Notes: generated by a model not told the origin, from the letters alone. DNA of 13,666 bases from JBICHM01 sp043101835 (GCA_043101835.1 JBICHM010000175.1:1-13666); one strand, 5' to 3'; counted from the first letter of the stretch, positions 1 to 8,332 are shown. Numbers and translations are program-made.

Positions 1-1744
1 GCTCGGTCTCGTCGTAGGAGCCCGGGACGACGCCGAGGCGCACGCGCGCTGCGGCGCGCGTGCTCGTCGTCTCCTGCGACGCCTGGTGGTAGGTCAGGCG
101 CTCCGGGAGCATGGCCAGGTCGAAGACGAGGTCGGCGGCGAAGTTCGCGACCTGCACGCCGCCCTCGACATTAATGGTCCAGTAGTCGTCGTCCGGCGTG
201 TGGTAGACATCGTGCATGCCGCTGAAGAGGTGGAGGACGGGGAGGCCCTCGCTGTAGAACGCGGCGTGATCGCTGGGTCCGGCGCCGCCGCCGGAGGCCT
301 CGATATCGAATCCGCTCGAGGCGAAACGGGGCTCGAGCCAGTCGCGGAAGCCGTCGGCGGTCTCGACGCCGAAGACCTGCAGCTTGTCGTCGCGGACGCG
401 CCCGATCATGTCCATATTCACCATGGCGGTGATGGACTCGATGGGGATGCTGGGCTCGCTGACGAAGTGGCGGGCGCCGAGCAGGCCCATTTCTTCCGCG
501 CTGAAGAGCAGGAAGAGGACGCTGCGCGCCTCGGCGCCGTCGGGGAGCGCGTCGTACTGGGCCTTCAGCCGCTCGGCGGCCAGGAGGACGCCCGCGGTGC
601 CGGAGGCATTGTCATCGGCGCCATTGTGGATCTCGCCGCGCCGATTGGGCGTGCGCGAGCCGTAACGCCCGTAGCCGACATGGTCGTAGTGGGCGCCGAG
701 GACCACCCACTCATCGGCGAGGGCGCCCTTGCCGGGCAGGACGCCGGCGATGTTGTCGGTCGGCACGCGCTGGCGCTCGAGATCGACATCGATCGAGACC
801 GAGCCGGCGGAGAGGTCGATCACGCCGGCCGTGCCTTCGTCGGCGAGGCGACGCAGGGCGAGGAGGCTGCGACCGGCGGGGTCGGCCGCGCGCACGAGCG
901 CATCGGCCGCGTCGGTGGTCATGGCGATGACGGGCTGGTCGAAGCGCGTCGAGAAGGTGGTCGATTCAGTGGTGAAGAGACGATCCGCGCGAGGGTCGTC
1001 CGCGCCGGGGGCGTTGACGAAGATGACCGCCTCGGCGCCGCGCTCGATGGGCGCGAGGATCTTTTCGGTCAGGCCGGCGTTGTTGGACCAGCCCTCGTCG
1101 GCCCAGCGGCTGCGACCGTTGTCGTCCATCGGCTCGAATCGAAGGACGAGTGCGATCTTGCCGGTGAGGTCATCGTCGTCGGGGAAGGAGGTGTAGCCGT
1201 CCTCGCCTTCCTCGATGCCGTAGCCGACGAAGGCGATCGGCGCGGTGACGTCACCGGTGGCGCTGGCGCCCATGGGGTTCCAGTCCTCGCCGAGTTCGAG
1301 CTCGACCTCGCGTCCGCCCGCCGACCATGCCGCGTCGGCGGCGTTGACGATGGTCTCCCCGCGGACCTCAAAGCCCTGGCGGAAGGTCATCGCGCCGGCG
1401 GCGCCGCCGGGGGCGTCCGCGCCGGCAGAGATGGCCGGTTCGAGGCCGGCAGTGGTCATCCGCCACTCGAGGTAGTCGGCGGCGTGCTCGATGCCCCTGG
1501 TGCCCGGCGCGCGTCCTTCGAAGAAGGGGTCGCTCAGCGTGACGATCGTCTGGTGGTAGGCGGCCTGCTCGGCGTCGAGGCGGGCGAGGGCGTCGGCGAC
1601 GCTCGGCCCTGTGGCGGTGGCGCGAGCCGGAGCGCGCTGGCCGGAGGTGACCATGGGGCTGTCGCTCGCGCAGCCCAGCGGCAGCAGCGCCACAGACAGG
1701 GCGAACGTTCGGAGCGCGGGGGCGGGGCGAAACGGCGTCTGCAT
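1..1744 (-). CDS. M28-family zinc aminopeptidase, exported lipoprotein-like, 3' end cut by window edge
   Basis: The minus strand is open from an ATG at 1744 to base 1, 581 codons without a stop, so the C-terminus lies outside. The start is supported by GGAG (complement 1753-1756) eight bases upstream. The N-terminus is a hydrophobic export signal ending LLPLGC (Cys25); Pro at -3 is poor for a lipobox, so lipidation is likely but not certain. All M28 ligands are visible: His352 in GAHYDHVG, Asp377/378 in GADDNASG, Glu417/418 in SAEEMG, Asp445 in NMDMIG and His493 in SDHAAF. Residues about 120-270 look like the protease-associated (PA) domain inserted before the catalytic core. The last visible residues (RLGVVPGSYDET) resemble the lead-in to the C-terminal PDZ domain of many such enzymes. 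Expected role: a di-zinc exopeptidase removing N-terminal residues from peptides outside the cytoplasm. The family is clear; the substrate is unknown. Confidence 0.93.
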   Translation of the reverse strand, partial: MQTPFRPAPALRTFALSVALLPLGCASDSPMVTSGQRAPARATATGPSVADALARLDAEQAAYHQTIVTLSDPFFEGRAPGTRGIEHAADYLEWRMTTAGLEPAISAGADAPGGAAGAMTFRQGFEVRGETIVNAADAAWSAGGREVELELGEDWNPMGASATGDVTAPIAFVGYGIEEGEDGYTSFPDDDDLTGKIALVLRFEPMDDNGRSRWADEGWSNNAGLTEKILAPIERGAEAVIFVNAPGADDPRADRLFTTESTTFSTRFDQPVIAMTTDAADALVRAADPAGRSLLALRRLADEGTAGVIDLSAGSVSIDVDLERQRVPTDNIAGVLPGKGALADEWVVLGAHYDHVGYGRYGSRTPNRRGEIHNGADDNASGTAGVLLAAERLKAQYDALPDGAEARSVLFLLFSAEEMGLLGARHFVSEPSIPIESITAMVNMDMIGRVRDDKLQVFGVETADGFRDWLEPRFASSGFDIEASGGGAGPSDHAAFYSEGLPVLHLFSGMHDVYHTPDDDYWTINVEGGVQVANFAADLVFDLAMLPERLTYHQASQETTSTRAAARVRLGVVPGSYDETE

Positions 1745-1947
1745 CGGTCTTTCTCCAGCGGGGCTGCGCGTCGGCGGGCGCCGGGCGTCGGCGATCCTAT
1801 CGCCGCGACGCCGCCGGGTCGCCGGTTGGCGGGTGTGCGGGCGTCGTGCATACAGTTGGGCGACCGCCCGAGTTGACCGAATCGCCGGCCTCCCCGAGGC
1901 GACCGACGAGCCGGGCGACGACTCCCCCCACCCGAGGACCCCGCCGG
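1745..1947. promoter_or_regulatory. Divergent control region between the M28 peptidase gene and gcvPA, with an imperfect dyad
   Basis: This 203 bp region must hold the start signals of both divergent genes. At 1790-1804 lies the dyad GGCGAT-CCT-ATCGCC. It extends by one more pair, and after a 2-base bulge by three pairs (CGT/ACG), so it spans 1786-1810. On the minus strand its centre reads TAGGAT, a possible -10 for the peptidase gene. On the plus strand TACAGT at 1851-1856, with TTGGCG at 1826-1831 (19-base spacer), is a weak promoter candidate for gcvPA. I see no glycine-riboswitch-like structure, but I cannot fold the region. The dyad is directly visible; the promoter and operator roles are inference. 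Confidence 0.3.
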
Positions 1948-3315
1948 ATGAACTACACCTCCATCACACCCGACCAGCGCCAGCGGATGCTCGAGGCGTT
2001 GGGCATCGACTCGGTGGACGCGCTCTTCGCCGCGATCCCCGCATCGTCGCGCTTCGAGGGCGAACTGGATCTTCCCGCCGGCGCGAGCGAGCTCGCGCTG
2101 CAGCGCGAACTGCACGAACTGGCGGGGATGAACCGCCCCGCCGGCGCCGGCGCGTGCTTCATGGGCGCCGGCTCGTACGACCACTTCATCCCGACCTTCA
2201 TCGACCAGGTGATCCTGCGCGGCGAGTACCTCACCGCCTACACGCCGTATCAGGCGGAGGCGTCGCAGGGATCGCTGCAGGCGTTCTTCGAGTTCCAGTC
2301 GCAGGTCGCGCGCCTGACGGGGCTCGATATCGCCAACGCGTCGCTCTATGACGGCGCGAGCGCCTGCGCCGAAGCCGTGAACCTCGCGCTCAACGCGACG
2401 GGCAAGCGGCGCGTGCTCGTCGCCAGCACCGTGCACCCCGACACGATGCGCGTGCTGCGGACGCACCTTTCCGACCTGCCGGTCGAGCTGGTGTCGCTGC
2501 CCGCGGGGGCGGATGGGAAGATCGGCGGCGCAACCGTGCGCGAGCACGCCGACAGCGACACCGCGTGCCTCGTCATGCAGTCGCCGAATGTCTGCGGCGT
2601 GATCGAGGATTGGGAAGGCTGCTTCACGGCCGTCACCGACGCGTGCGAAACGGGCGCGAAGCCGTTGAAGATCGGCGTGTGCAATCCGATCGCGTGCGCG
2701 CTCCTGAAGACGCCGGGCGCGGCGGGCGCCGACATCGCCTGCGGTGAGGGACAGCCCCTGGGCATCCCCATGCAGTTCGGCGGGCCGTACCTCGGCCTCT
2801 TCGCCGCGCGGAAGGAACTCATGCGCAAGATGCCCGGCCGCCTCGTGGGGGAGGCGTTCGATCCCGACGGGCGGCGCTCCTTCGCGCTCGTCCTGCAGAC
2901 GCGCGAGCAGCACATCCGCGGCGCCAAGGCCACCAGCAATGTGTGCACCAACCAGGGCCTGCTCGCCCTCCGCGCAACGATGTACATGACCGCGATGGGT
3001 CCGGGCGGCCTGCGCGATGTCGCCGAGCAATGCTGGCACAAGGCCCACGCCCTGGCCGGGCGCATCGCTTCCATCCCCGGGTTCTCTCTGAAGCACGACA
3101 GCGACTTCTTCAACGAGTTCGTCGTGTCGTGCCCCAGGCCGGCGCGAGAGATCGTCCGCGCCGGCGTCGAGCGGGGCGTGCTCCCCGGCGTCGCGCTCGA
3201 CACTGACCGTATGGACCGCATCGGCGACGCGGGCGACCTGCTCGTCGCCGTCACCGAGAAGCGCACCGCCGAAGACATGGATTTGCTCTGCGACACGCTC
3301 GCCGGCCTGGCGTAA
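1948..3315 (+). CDS. gcvPA: Glycine dehydrogenase (decarboxylating) subunit 1, P-protein alpha chain
   Basis: Together with GcvPB this forms the P-protein of the cytoplasmic glycine cleavage system, which decarboxylates glycine and passes the aminomethyl group to the lipoyl arm of GcvH. The 455-residue product matches the usual length of stand-alone alpha chains. Recognisable segments are the start (MNYTSITPDQRQRMLEALG), YTPYQAEASQGSLQAFFEFQ near residue 100, NASLYDGASACAEA, and the late block IRGAKATSNVCTNQGLLALR. The alpha chain lacks the PLP lysine, which is in GcvPB, as expected for the split enzyme. The reading frame is open further upstream to an ATG at 1846, but the family begins at the ATG at 1948, which has GAGGA at 1934-1938. 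The next gene starts 35 bases after the stop. Confidence 0.96.
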   Translation: MNYTSITPDQRQRMLEALGIDSVDALFAAIPASSRFEGELDLPAGASELALQRELHELAGMNRPAGAGACFMGAGSYDHFIPTFIDQVILRGEYLTAYTPYQAEASQGSLQAFFEFQSQVARLTGLDIANASLYDGASACAEAVNLALNATGKRRVLVASTVHPDTMRVLRTHLSDLPVELVSLPAGADGKIGGATVREHADSDTACLVMQSPNVCGVIEDWEGCFTAVTDACETGAKPLKIGVCNPIACALLKTPGAAGADIACGEGQPLGIPMQFGGPYLGLFAARKELMRKMPGRLVGEAFDPDGRRSFALVLQTREQHIRGAKATSNVCTNQGLLALRATMYMTAMGPGGLRDVAEQCWHKAHALAGRIASIPGFSLKHDSDFFNEFVVSCPRPAREIVRAGVERGVLPGVALDTDRMDRIGDAGDLLVAVTEKRTAEDMDLLCDTLAGLA

Positions 3316-3350
3316 TCCGAGCCGCCGGACCTGCAAGGAGACACCACCCC

Positions 3351-4403
3351 ATGACGATCCGCGTTCTGTTCGTCGCCCTGCTCTTCGTCCTGGCCCCGAG
3401 CGCCCCCGCCGGCGCCGATGCTCCGACCCCTCTGCGCCCGGAGGGCGTCCCCGCGCGGCCGGTCGCAACGTATTCGATCGTCGCGCGCGACGGAGAGACC
3501 GGCCAGATCGGCGTCGCCGTGCAAAGCCACTGGTTCGATGTCGGCTCGGTGGTCCCGTGGGCGAAGGCGGGCGTTGGCGCCGTGGCGACGCAGAGCCTGG
3601 TGCGCGTGGACTACGGCCCCGAGGGGCTGCGACTCATGGAAGAAGGACTCGCGCCGGGCGCTGCGATGCAGACGCTCGTGAGCGCCGACGAGGGGCGCGA
3701 CTACCGGCAAGTCGCGATGCTGAACACATCGGGCCTCTTCGCGCAGCACACCGGCGCTCTGTGCATCGGCGTGGCCGAGGAGGCGCGCGGGCAGAGCGTC
3801 GACGGGGACGCGTGGGCGTGCCAGTCGAACATGATGAATGACAAGGGCGTGCCGACCGCGATGGCCCGCGCATTCGCGCGAGCCGAGGGGACGCTCGCCG
3901 AGCGCATGCTCATCGCCCTCGAAGCCGCAGAGTTCGCCGGCGGCGACATCCGCGGCATGCAGTCCGCGGCCATCCTCATCGTCGAGGGCGAGCCCGTCGA
4001 GCACGATTGGGAGGGTGTGGTGCTCGATCTCTCCGTCGAGGACCATCCGCGCCCGCTGCAGGAGCTCCGCCGGCTGCACCTCGTGCACAGCGCGTACGAA
4101 CACATGAACGCGGGCGATGTCGCGATGGAGACCGGCGATGTCGAGACGGCGCTGCGCGAGTACGGCGCTGCGATGGACCTGATGCCCGACAACGCGGAGA
4201 TGGTCTTCTGGACGGCCGTCTCTCTCGCTTCTGCCGGGCGCGCCGACGAAGCCGAGCCGCTCTTTGCGCGTGTGTACGCAAACCCCGGCGAAGGGCGCTG
4301 GCGCGAACTGCTGCGCCGCCTCCCCGCCAGCGACCTCTTCCCCGACGACCCCGCGCTGCTTGAGCGCATGCTCAGCGCCGGCGCCGATGACGCCTCCCGG
4401 TGA
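3351..4403 (+). CDS. Exported DUF1028 (Ntn-hydrolase-like) protein with C-terminal TPR-like region
   Basis: The 350-residue product starts at an ATG with AAGGAG (3335-3340) ten bases upstream. It opens with a signal peptide (hydrophobic stretch IRVLFVALLFVLAP, then Ala-rich cleavage options near residues 18-24). The DUF1028 domain follows at residues 38-250: TYSIVARDGETGQIGVAVQS, then WFDVGSVVPWAKAGVGAVATQS and the QSNMM motif. Residues about 250-340 form helix pairs like TPRs (GDVAMETGDVETALREYGAAMDLMPDN). DUF1028 proteins are placed in the N-terminal-nucleophile hydrolase superfamily, but their reaction is not established. In many members the Thr of TYSIVAR directly follows the initiator Met; here it is residue 40, behind the signal peptide and a Pro-rich stretch. 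The gene lies between the two P-protein genes, and its stop overlaps an alternative gcvPB GTG. The domain call is firm; the function and any link to glycine metabolism are open. Confidence 0.88.
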   Translation: MTIRVLFVALLFVLAPSAPAGADAPTPLRPEGVPARPVATYSIVARDGETGQIGVAVQSHWFDVGSVVPWAKAGVGAVATQSLVRVDYGPEGLRLMEEGLAPGAAMQTLVSADEGRDYRQVAMLNTSGLFAQHTGALCIGVAEEARGQSVDGDAWACQSNMMNDKGVPTAMARAFARAEGTLAERMLIALEAAEFAGGDIRGMQSAAILIVEGEPVEHDWEGVVLDLSVEDHPRPLQELRRLHLVHSAYEHMNAGDVAMETGDVETALREYGAAMDLMPDNAEMVFWTAVSLASAGRADEAEPLFARVYANPGEGRWRELLRRLPASDLFPDDPALLERMLSAGADDASR

Positions 4404-4423
4404 ACCCGAAGGACCGCACACCG

Positions 4424-5959
4424 ATGACGACCGCCACCACCGACCGCACCGGCGCCGACACGCTCGCGCCCGACGCCCACGACGCCGGCGTTTCGACGCG
4501 CGGGCAGCGCCCCGTGGAGCCCACGATCTTCGAGAAGTCGTCGCCCGGCGCCCGCGCCGTGACGCTGCCGCCGCTCGATGTTGACGAGACGCCGATCCCC
4601 GCGGCGCTCGCCGGCCCGGCGCCGCGTCTACCGGAACTGGGCATGCTGCAGGTCGTGCGCCACTATCACCACCTCTCGCAGCGCAACTTCTCAGTGGACG
4701 GCGAGTTCTACCCGCTCGGCTCGTGCACCATGAAGTTCAACCCGCGCATCAACGAGTACGCGGCCGCGCTGCCAGGTTTCACCGGCATCCACCCGATGCA
4801 GGACGACGCCGACGTCCAGGGCGCGCTGCGCCTGCTCTACGAGACGCGCCGCTTCCTCGAAGAGATCGCCGGGCTGCACGAGGCCAGTCTCCAGCCCGCC
4901 GCCGGCGCACACGGCGAATACACCGCGCTGAAGGTCATCCGCGCCTACTTCAAGGCCAACGGCCAGACGCAGCGCACCAAGGTGCTCAGCCCCTCCAACG
5001 CCCACGGCACCAACCCGGCGTCGTGCGCGATGTGCGGCGCCGATGTCATCACCGTCGACGCCTCCGACGGCTACACCAACCTCGACGACCTCAAGCGCCT
5101 GATCGACAAGGAGGGCCCCGACACGATCATGGCCTTCATGATCACCAACCCCAACACGGCGGGGCTCTTCGACGGCAAGATCGACGAGGTAGCGCGGATC
5201 ATCCACGACGCCGGCGCGCTGCTGTACCTCGACGGCGCAAACATGAACGCCATCCTCGGCAAGACACGCCCCGGCGACTTCGGCGCCGACGCGATGCACT
5301 ACAACACCCACAAGACCTTCAGCACGCCCCACGGCTGCGGCGGGCCGGGTTCTGGGCCGATCGTCGTGCGCGACTTCCTGGCCCCCTACCTGCCGGCGCC
5401 GCAGGTCGTGCAGCGCGGCGACGCCTACGCCCTCGACTACGACCGCCCGGATTCGATCGGCAAAGTGCGTTCCTTCATCGGGCAGTTCGGCGTGCTGGTG
5501 CGCTGCTGGACCTACATCCGCGCCTGCGGGCCGGACGGCCTGCGTGAGGTCGCCGAGCAGGCGGTGCTCAGCGCCAACTACATGGCGGCGCGCCTGGCCG
5601 ACCGCTACGAGATGCCCTTCTTCGACCCGGCGAAGGGCAAGTTCGCGGCCCACGAGTTTGTCACCGTGCCGCGCACGCTGCTCGATCGCGGTGTGACACT
5701 CAACGACATCGCCAAGCGCCTCATCGACTTCGGCATCCACCCGCCGACCATGCACTGGCCGGTGCGCGACTGCCTGATGGTGGAGCCGACCGAGACCGAG
5801 TCGATCGAGGTGCTCGACCGGTTCGTCGCAGCGATGCTCGCGATCGCCGACGAGATCGAACGCGACCCGTCGTCGCTCGCCGATGCCCCGCGCGACGCCA
5901 TCGTCCGGCGTCTCGACATCGTCGGCGCCGACCGCAAGCCGAAGCTCGCGGCCGACTGA
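4424..5959 (+). CDS. gcvPB: Glycine dehydrogenase (decarboxylating) subunit 2, P-protein beta chain (PLP-binding)
   Basis: This is the PLP-carrying half of the P-protein and acts with GcvPA in glycine cleavage. The PLP lysine is Lys297 in NTHKTFSTPHGCGGPGSGP, a hallmark of the family. Other family blocks are FYPLGSCTMKFNP, LQPAAGAHGEYTALKVIRAYF, AHGTNPASCAMCGADV and LDGANMNAILG. I chose the ATG at 4424 because AAGGA at 4409-4413 lies ten bases upstream, the same spacing as for the gene before it. A GTG at 4400 that overlaps the previous stop codon would add eight residues but has no ribosome binding site. The product is 511 residues, a little long: the family core (IFEKSSPGARAVTLPP) begins only at residue 35, after a Thr/Ala/Asp-rich tail of low complexity. 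The gene ends six bases from the stop of the convergent priA. Confidence 0.96.
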   Translation: MTTATTDRTGADTLAPDAHDAGVSTRGQRPVEPTIFEKSSPGARAVTLPPLDVDETPIPAALAGPAPRLPELGMLQVVRHYHHLSQRNFSVDGEFYPLGSCTMKFNPRINEYAAALPGFTGIHPMQDDADVQGALRLLYETRRFLEEIAGLHEASLQPAAGAHGEYTALKVIRAYFKANGQTQRTKVLSPSNAHGTNPASCAMCGADVITVDASDGYTNLDDLKRLIDKEGPDTIMAFMITNPNTAGLFDGKIDEVARIIHDAGALLYLDGANMNAILGKTRPGDFGADAMHYNTHKTFSTPHGCGGPGSGPIVVRDFLAPYLPAPQVVQRGDAYALDYDRPDSIGKVRSFIGQFGVLVRCWTYIRACGPDGLREVAEQAVLSANYMAARLADRYEMPFFDPAKGKFAAHEFVTVPRTLLDRGVTLNDIAKRLIDFGIHPPTMHWPVRDCLMVEPTETESIEVLDRFVAAMLAIADEIERDPSSLADAPRDAIVRRLDIVGADRKPKLAAD

Positions 5960-5965
5960 CCCGCC

Positions 5966-8290
5966 TCAAAGCAGCGTCAACGGATCGACATCGACAGCCG
6001 TGCTGCTGTCGCTGCGCACCAGGCCCAGCGCACGGACCGCCGCAAGCGCCCGCTGCACGCCCGCTGCGGATGGAGCGACGATCTCAACGCCCACGCGGTA
6101 TCGCTCGTTCACCCGGCCGAGCGCACAGGGACCGGGGCCGTCGACGCGAAGACCGTTGACCGTGTCGATCGCGCGCAGGGCGAGGGCGACCTGTTCCGCC
6201 CGGTCGGCCGCGACCTGGGCGTCCTCGTCGCGGCACACGACTCGCGCCATGCGCGTCGCCGGGGGCAAACCGGCGCGCTCGCGGATGGCGAGTTCCTCGT
6301 CGGCGAAGGTGGTGTAGTCGTGCCTCGCCGCGAGGCGGATGGCCGGCTGGTCGGGGTGCACCGTCTGCACGATGACGAGCCCGGGCCGACCGGCGGCGCG
6401 CCCGGATCGGCCCGCAACCTGACTGACGAGCTGGAAGGTGCGCTCGGTGGCGCGGAAGTCCGGCAGCGCGAGCGCCGTGTCGGCGCTGATGACGCCGACG
6501 AGCGAGACGTTCGGAAAGTCGAGCCCCTTGGCGAGCACCTGCGTGCCGACGAGCACGCGGATCTCGCCGCGCTCGAAGCGTTCGAGCGACTCGAAGTAGT
6601 GGCGAGCCGATCGCATCGTGTCGCTGTCCATGCGCAGGAGCGTCTGGCCCTCGACGAGGTCGGGAAAGATGCGCGGCAGCTCCTGCTCGACGCGCTGCGA
6701 GCCGGCGCCGAGCAGCACGACGCCCTTGGCGCAGATCGGGCACTTCGTCGGGACCTTCTGGGCGGCGTCGCAGTGGTGGCAGCGCACGACGCCGCCCGGC
6801 GGGAGGGCCTTGCCGCGATGGGCGACCATGGAGGCGTCGCAGTGGTCGCACTGCATGACCCAGCCGCAGTTGATGTCGGCGCATCGGATATGGCTGGCGA
6901 ATCCGCGTCGGTTAAGAAGCAGGATTGCCTGACCACCGGCGCCGAGGGCGTCGGCGAGGGCGCCGAGGAGCGTCGGGCCGAGCAGCGCATCGCGCAGGTG
7001 CGGATCGCTGACGCGACGCATCTCGTCCCGGAGATCGACGACCTTCACGCGAGGTAGGTGCGCGCCGCCAACGCGCTCGGGCAGTTCGTGCAGTGCCGCG
7101 CGACCGAGGCGCGCGTTGCGCCATGACTCCAGCGACGGCGTCGCTGAGCCCAGGAGCGCCGGGCAGCCCTCGAGCTGCGCACGCCGAACCGCGACATCGC
7201 GCGCGTGGTAGCGGGGCTGATCCTCCTGCTTGTACGCCGAGTCGTGCTCCTCATCGACGATGATGAGTCCGAGCGGCGCACCGCTGGCCGCTTCGAAGGG
7301 GGCGAATATCGCCGAGCGCGCCCCGATGGCGACGCGCGCCGCGCCCGAGGCGATGCGCGACCACGCGTTGTTCCGCTGCGACGCCGAGAGACCCGAATGA
7401 AGGATGGCGACGCGATCGGCGCCGAACCGCGCCGTGTAGCGTGTCGCGGCCTGGGGCGTCAGGCTGATTTCAGGCACGAGCACGATCGCGCAGGCCCCAC
7501 GGGCAAGGACGCGCTCGATGAGGTGCAGGTAGACCTCGGTCTTGCCTGAACCGGTCACGCCCCGCAGCACATGCGCGCCGAAGGCGCCCAGCGTCGCGCC
7601 CACCCCGTCGACGACGGCGCGCTGGGCAGGGGTCAGCGCGGGTGGCGGCGGCGCGTCCGTCGGCGCGGCCTGGGTCCAGGCGTTCGAGCGCACGCGCGAC
7701 ACCTGCACCTCGCGGAGCAGGTCGAGGCGCACGAGGCGCGTCAGGGGCGCGCGGCTCGTCGCCCCGACGGCGGTCGCGAGCGCGCGCGGCGCGAGCGGGA
7801 AATCGGTCGGCGCCATGGCGCGGATGCGATCCCATGCGGCGCGGGTCTTCGGCGGCAGATCGACGATCGGCTCGGCGCCGGTAGGCTCGAGGGCGACGGA
7901 GCGAACAAGCCCTGTGCCCTTCTTGACCGCCGCGGGCGTCATCGCGTGCAGCGTCATGCCGAGCGGGCAGCAGTAGTACGCCGCGATCCACTTGCCGAGG
8001 TCGAGCACGCTTGCCGGCAGGCGCACGCCCGTGCGGCGCTCGATTGGCTTGATGCGCCGGGGGTCGATCGCGCCGGCGTCGTCGAGGGCGACGACCACGC
8101 CGTAGGCGCTGCGCCCGCCGGAGCCCAGCGGCACGCGCACGCGTTCGCCAGGCTGGAGGTCGGCCATCTCGGCGGGGACGCGATAGGTGAGCCCCTCGGG
8201 GCGGTCGATGCCGCGCTCGGGCGCCACGCGTGCGTAGCCGGCGCCCGCCGGGGGCTGCGTTTCGGGAAAAAGGCCGGTCTGACCGCTCAC
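5966..8290 (-). CDS. priA: Primosomal protein N', replication-restart helicase PriA
   Basis: PriA binds stalled or repaired forks, unwinds DNA 3' to 5' and loads the replicative helicase. In order, the 774-residue product shows the N-terminal 3'-end-binding domain (YARVAPERGIDRPEGLTYRVP, then GERVRVPLG), a winged-helix linker, Walker A with Lys250 in GVTGSGKTEVY, the Walker B DEEH box (346-349) followed by YHARDVAVRRA, and a zinc module at residues 470-520 with four cysteine pairs inserted in the second helicase lobe. GTQVLAKGLDFPNVSLVG and QVAGRSGRAAGRPG follow. The frame is open to an ATG at 8461, but the extra 57 residues look non-coding and hold a terminator-like hairpin. I therefore place the start at GTG 8290, just before SGQTGLFPE; no good ribosome binding site precedes it. 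The first zinc cysteine pair is CX4C, not the usual CX2C. Confidence 0.93.
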   Translation of the reverse strand: MSGQTGLFPETQPPAGAGYARVAPERGIDRPEGLTYRVPAEMADLQPGERVRVPLGSGGRSAYGVVVALDDAGAIDPRRIKPIERRTGVRLPASVLDLGKWIAAYYCCPLGMTLHAMTPAAVKKGTGLVRSVALEPTGAEPIVDLPPKTRAAWDRIRAMAPTDFPLAPRALATAVGATSRAPLTRLVRLDLLREVQVSRVRSNAWTQAAPTDAPPPPALTPAQRAVVDGVGATLGAFGAHVLRGVTGSGKTEVYLHLIERVLARGACAIVLVPEISLTPQAATRYTARFGADRVAILHSGLSASQRNNAWSRIASGAARVAIGARSAIFAPFEAASGAPLGLIIVDEEHDSAYKQEDQPRYHARDVAVRRAQLEGCPALLGSATPSLESWRNARLGRAALHELPERVGGAHLPRVKVVDLRDEMRRVSDPHLRDALLGPTLLGALADALGAGGQAILLLNRRGFASHIRCADINCGWVMQCDHCDASMVAHRGKALPPGGVVRCHHCDAAQKVPTKCPICAKGVVLLGAGSQRVEQELPRIFPDLVEGQTLLRMDSDTMRSARHYFESLERFERGEIRVLVGTQVLAKGLDFPNVSLVGVISADTALALPDFRATERTFQLVSQVAGRSGRAAGRPGLVIVQTVHPDQPAIRLAARHDYTTFADEELAIRERAGLPPATRMARVVCRDEDAQVAADRAEQVALALRAIDTVNGLRVDGPGPCALGRVNERYRVGVEIVAPSAAGVQRALAAVRALGLVRSDSSTAVDVDPLTLL

Positions 8291-8332
8291 GACCGGAGCG
8301 TAGCGTGGCGGCGTCGCGCGCAGCGGGTCCGG

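Noticed and set aside
86..1876. A 596-codon open frame on the plus strand over the M28 gene
   Set aside because: Its translation is Gly/Ala/Val/Asp-rich without any domain, while the minus strand here encodes a full set of M28 zinc ligands. It is a GC-rich shadow frame.
1846..1947. A 34-residue upstream extension of GcvPA
   Set aside because: The Pro/Arg/Thr-rich residues are unlike the family, and the start at 1948 matches the usual N-terminus with GAGGA upstream.
3351..4403. DUF1028 protein as a third structural subunit of the P-protein
   Set aside because: It has a signal peptide and is expected outside the cytoplasm, whereas glycine cleavage is cytoplasmic. Only a genetic link is supported.
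1534..4421. Two long minus-strand open frames (1534-3468 and 2346-4421) opposite gcvPA and the DUF1028 gene
   Set aside because: Repetitive Arg/Ala/Gly/His composition, no domain, and fully opposite confidently identified genes.
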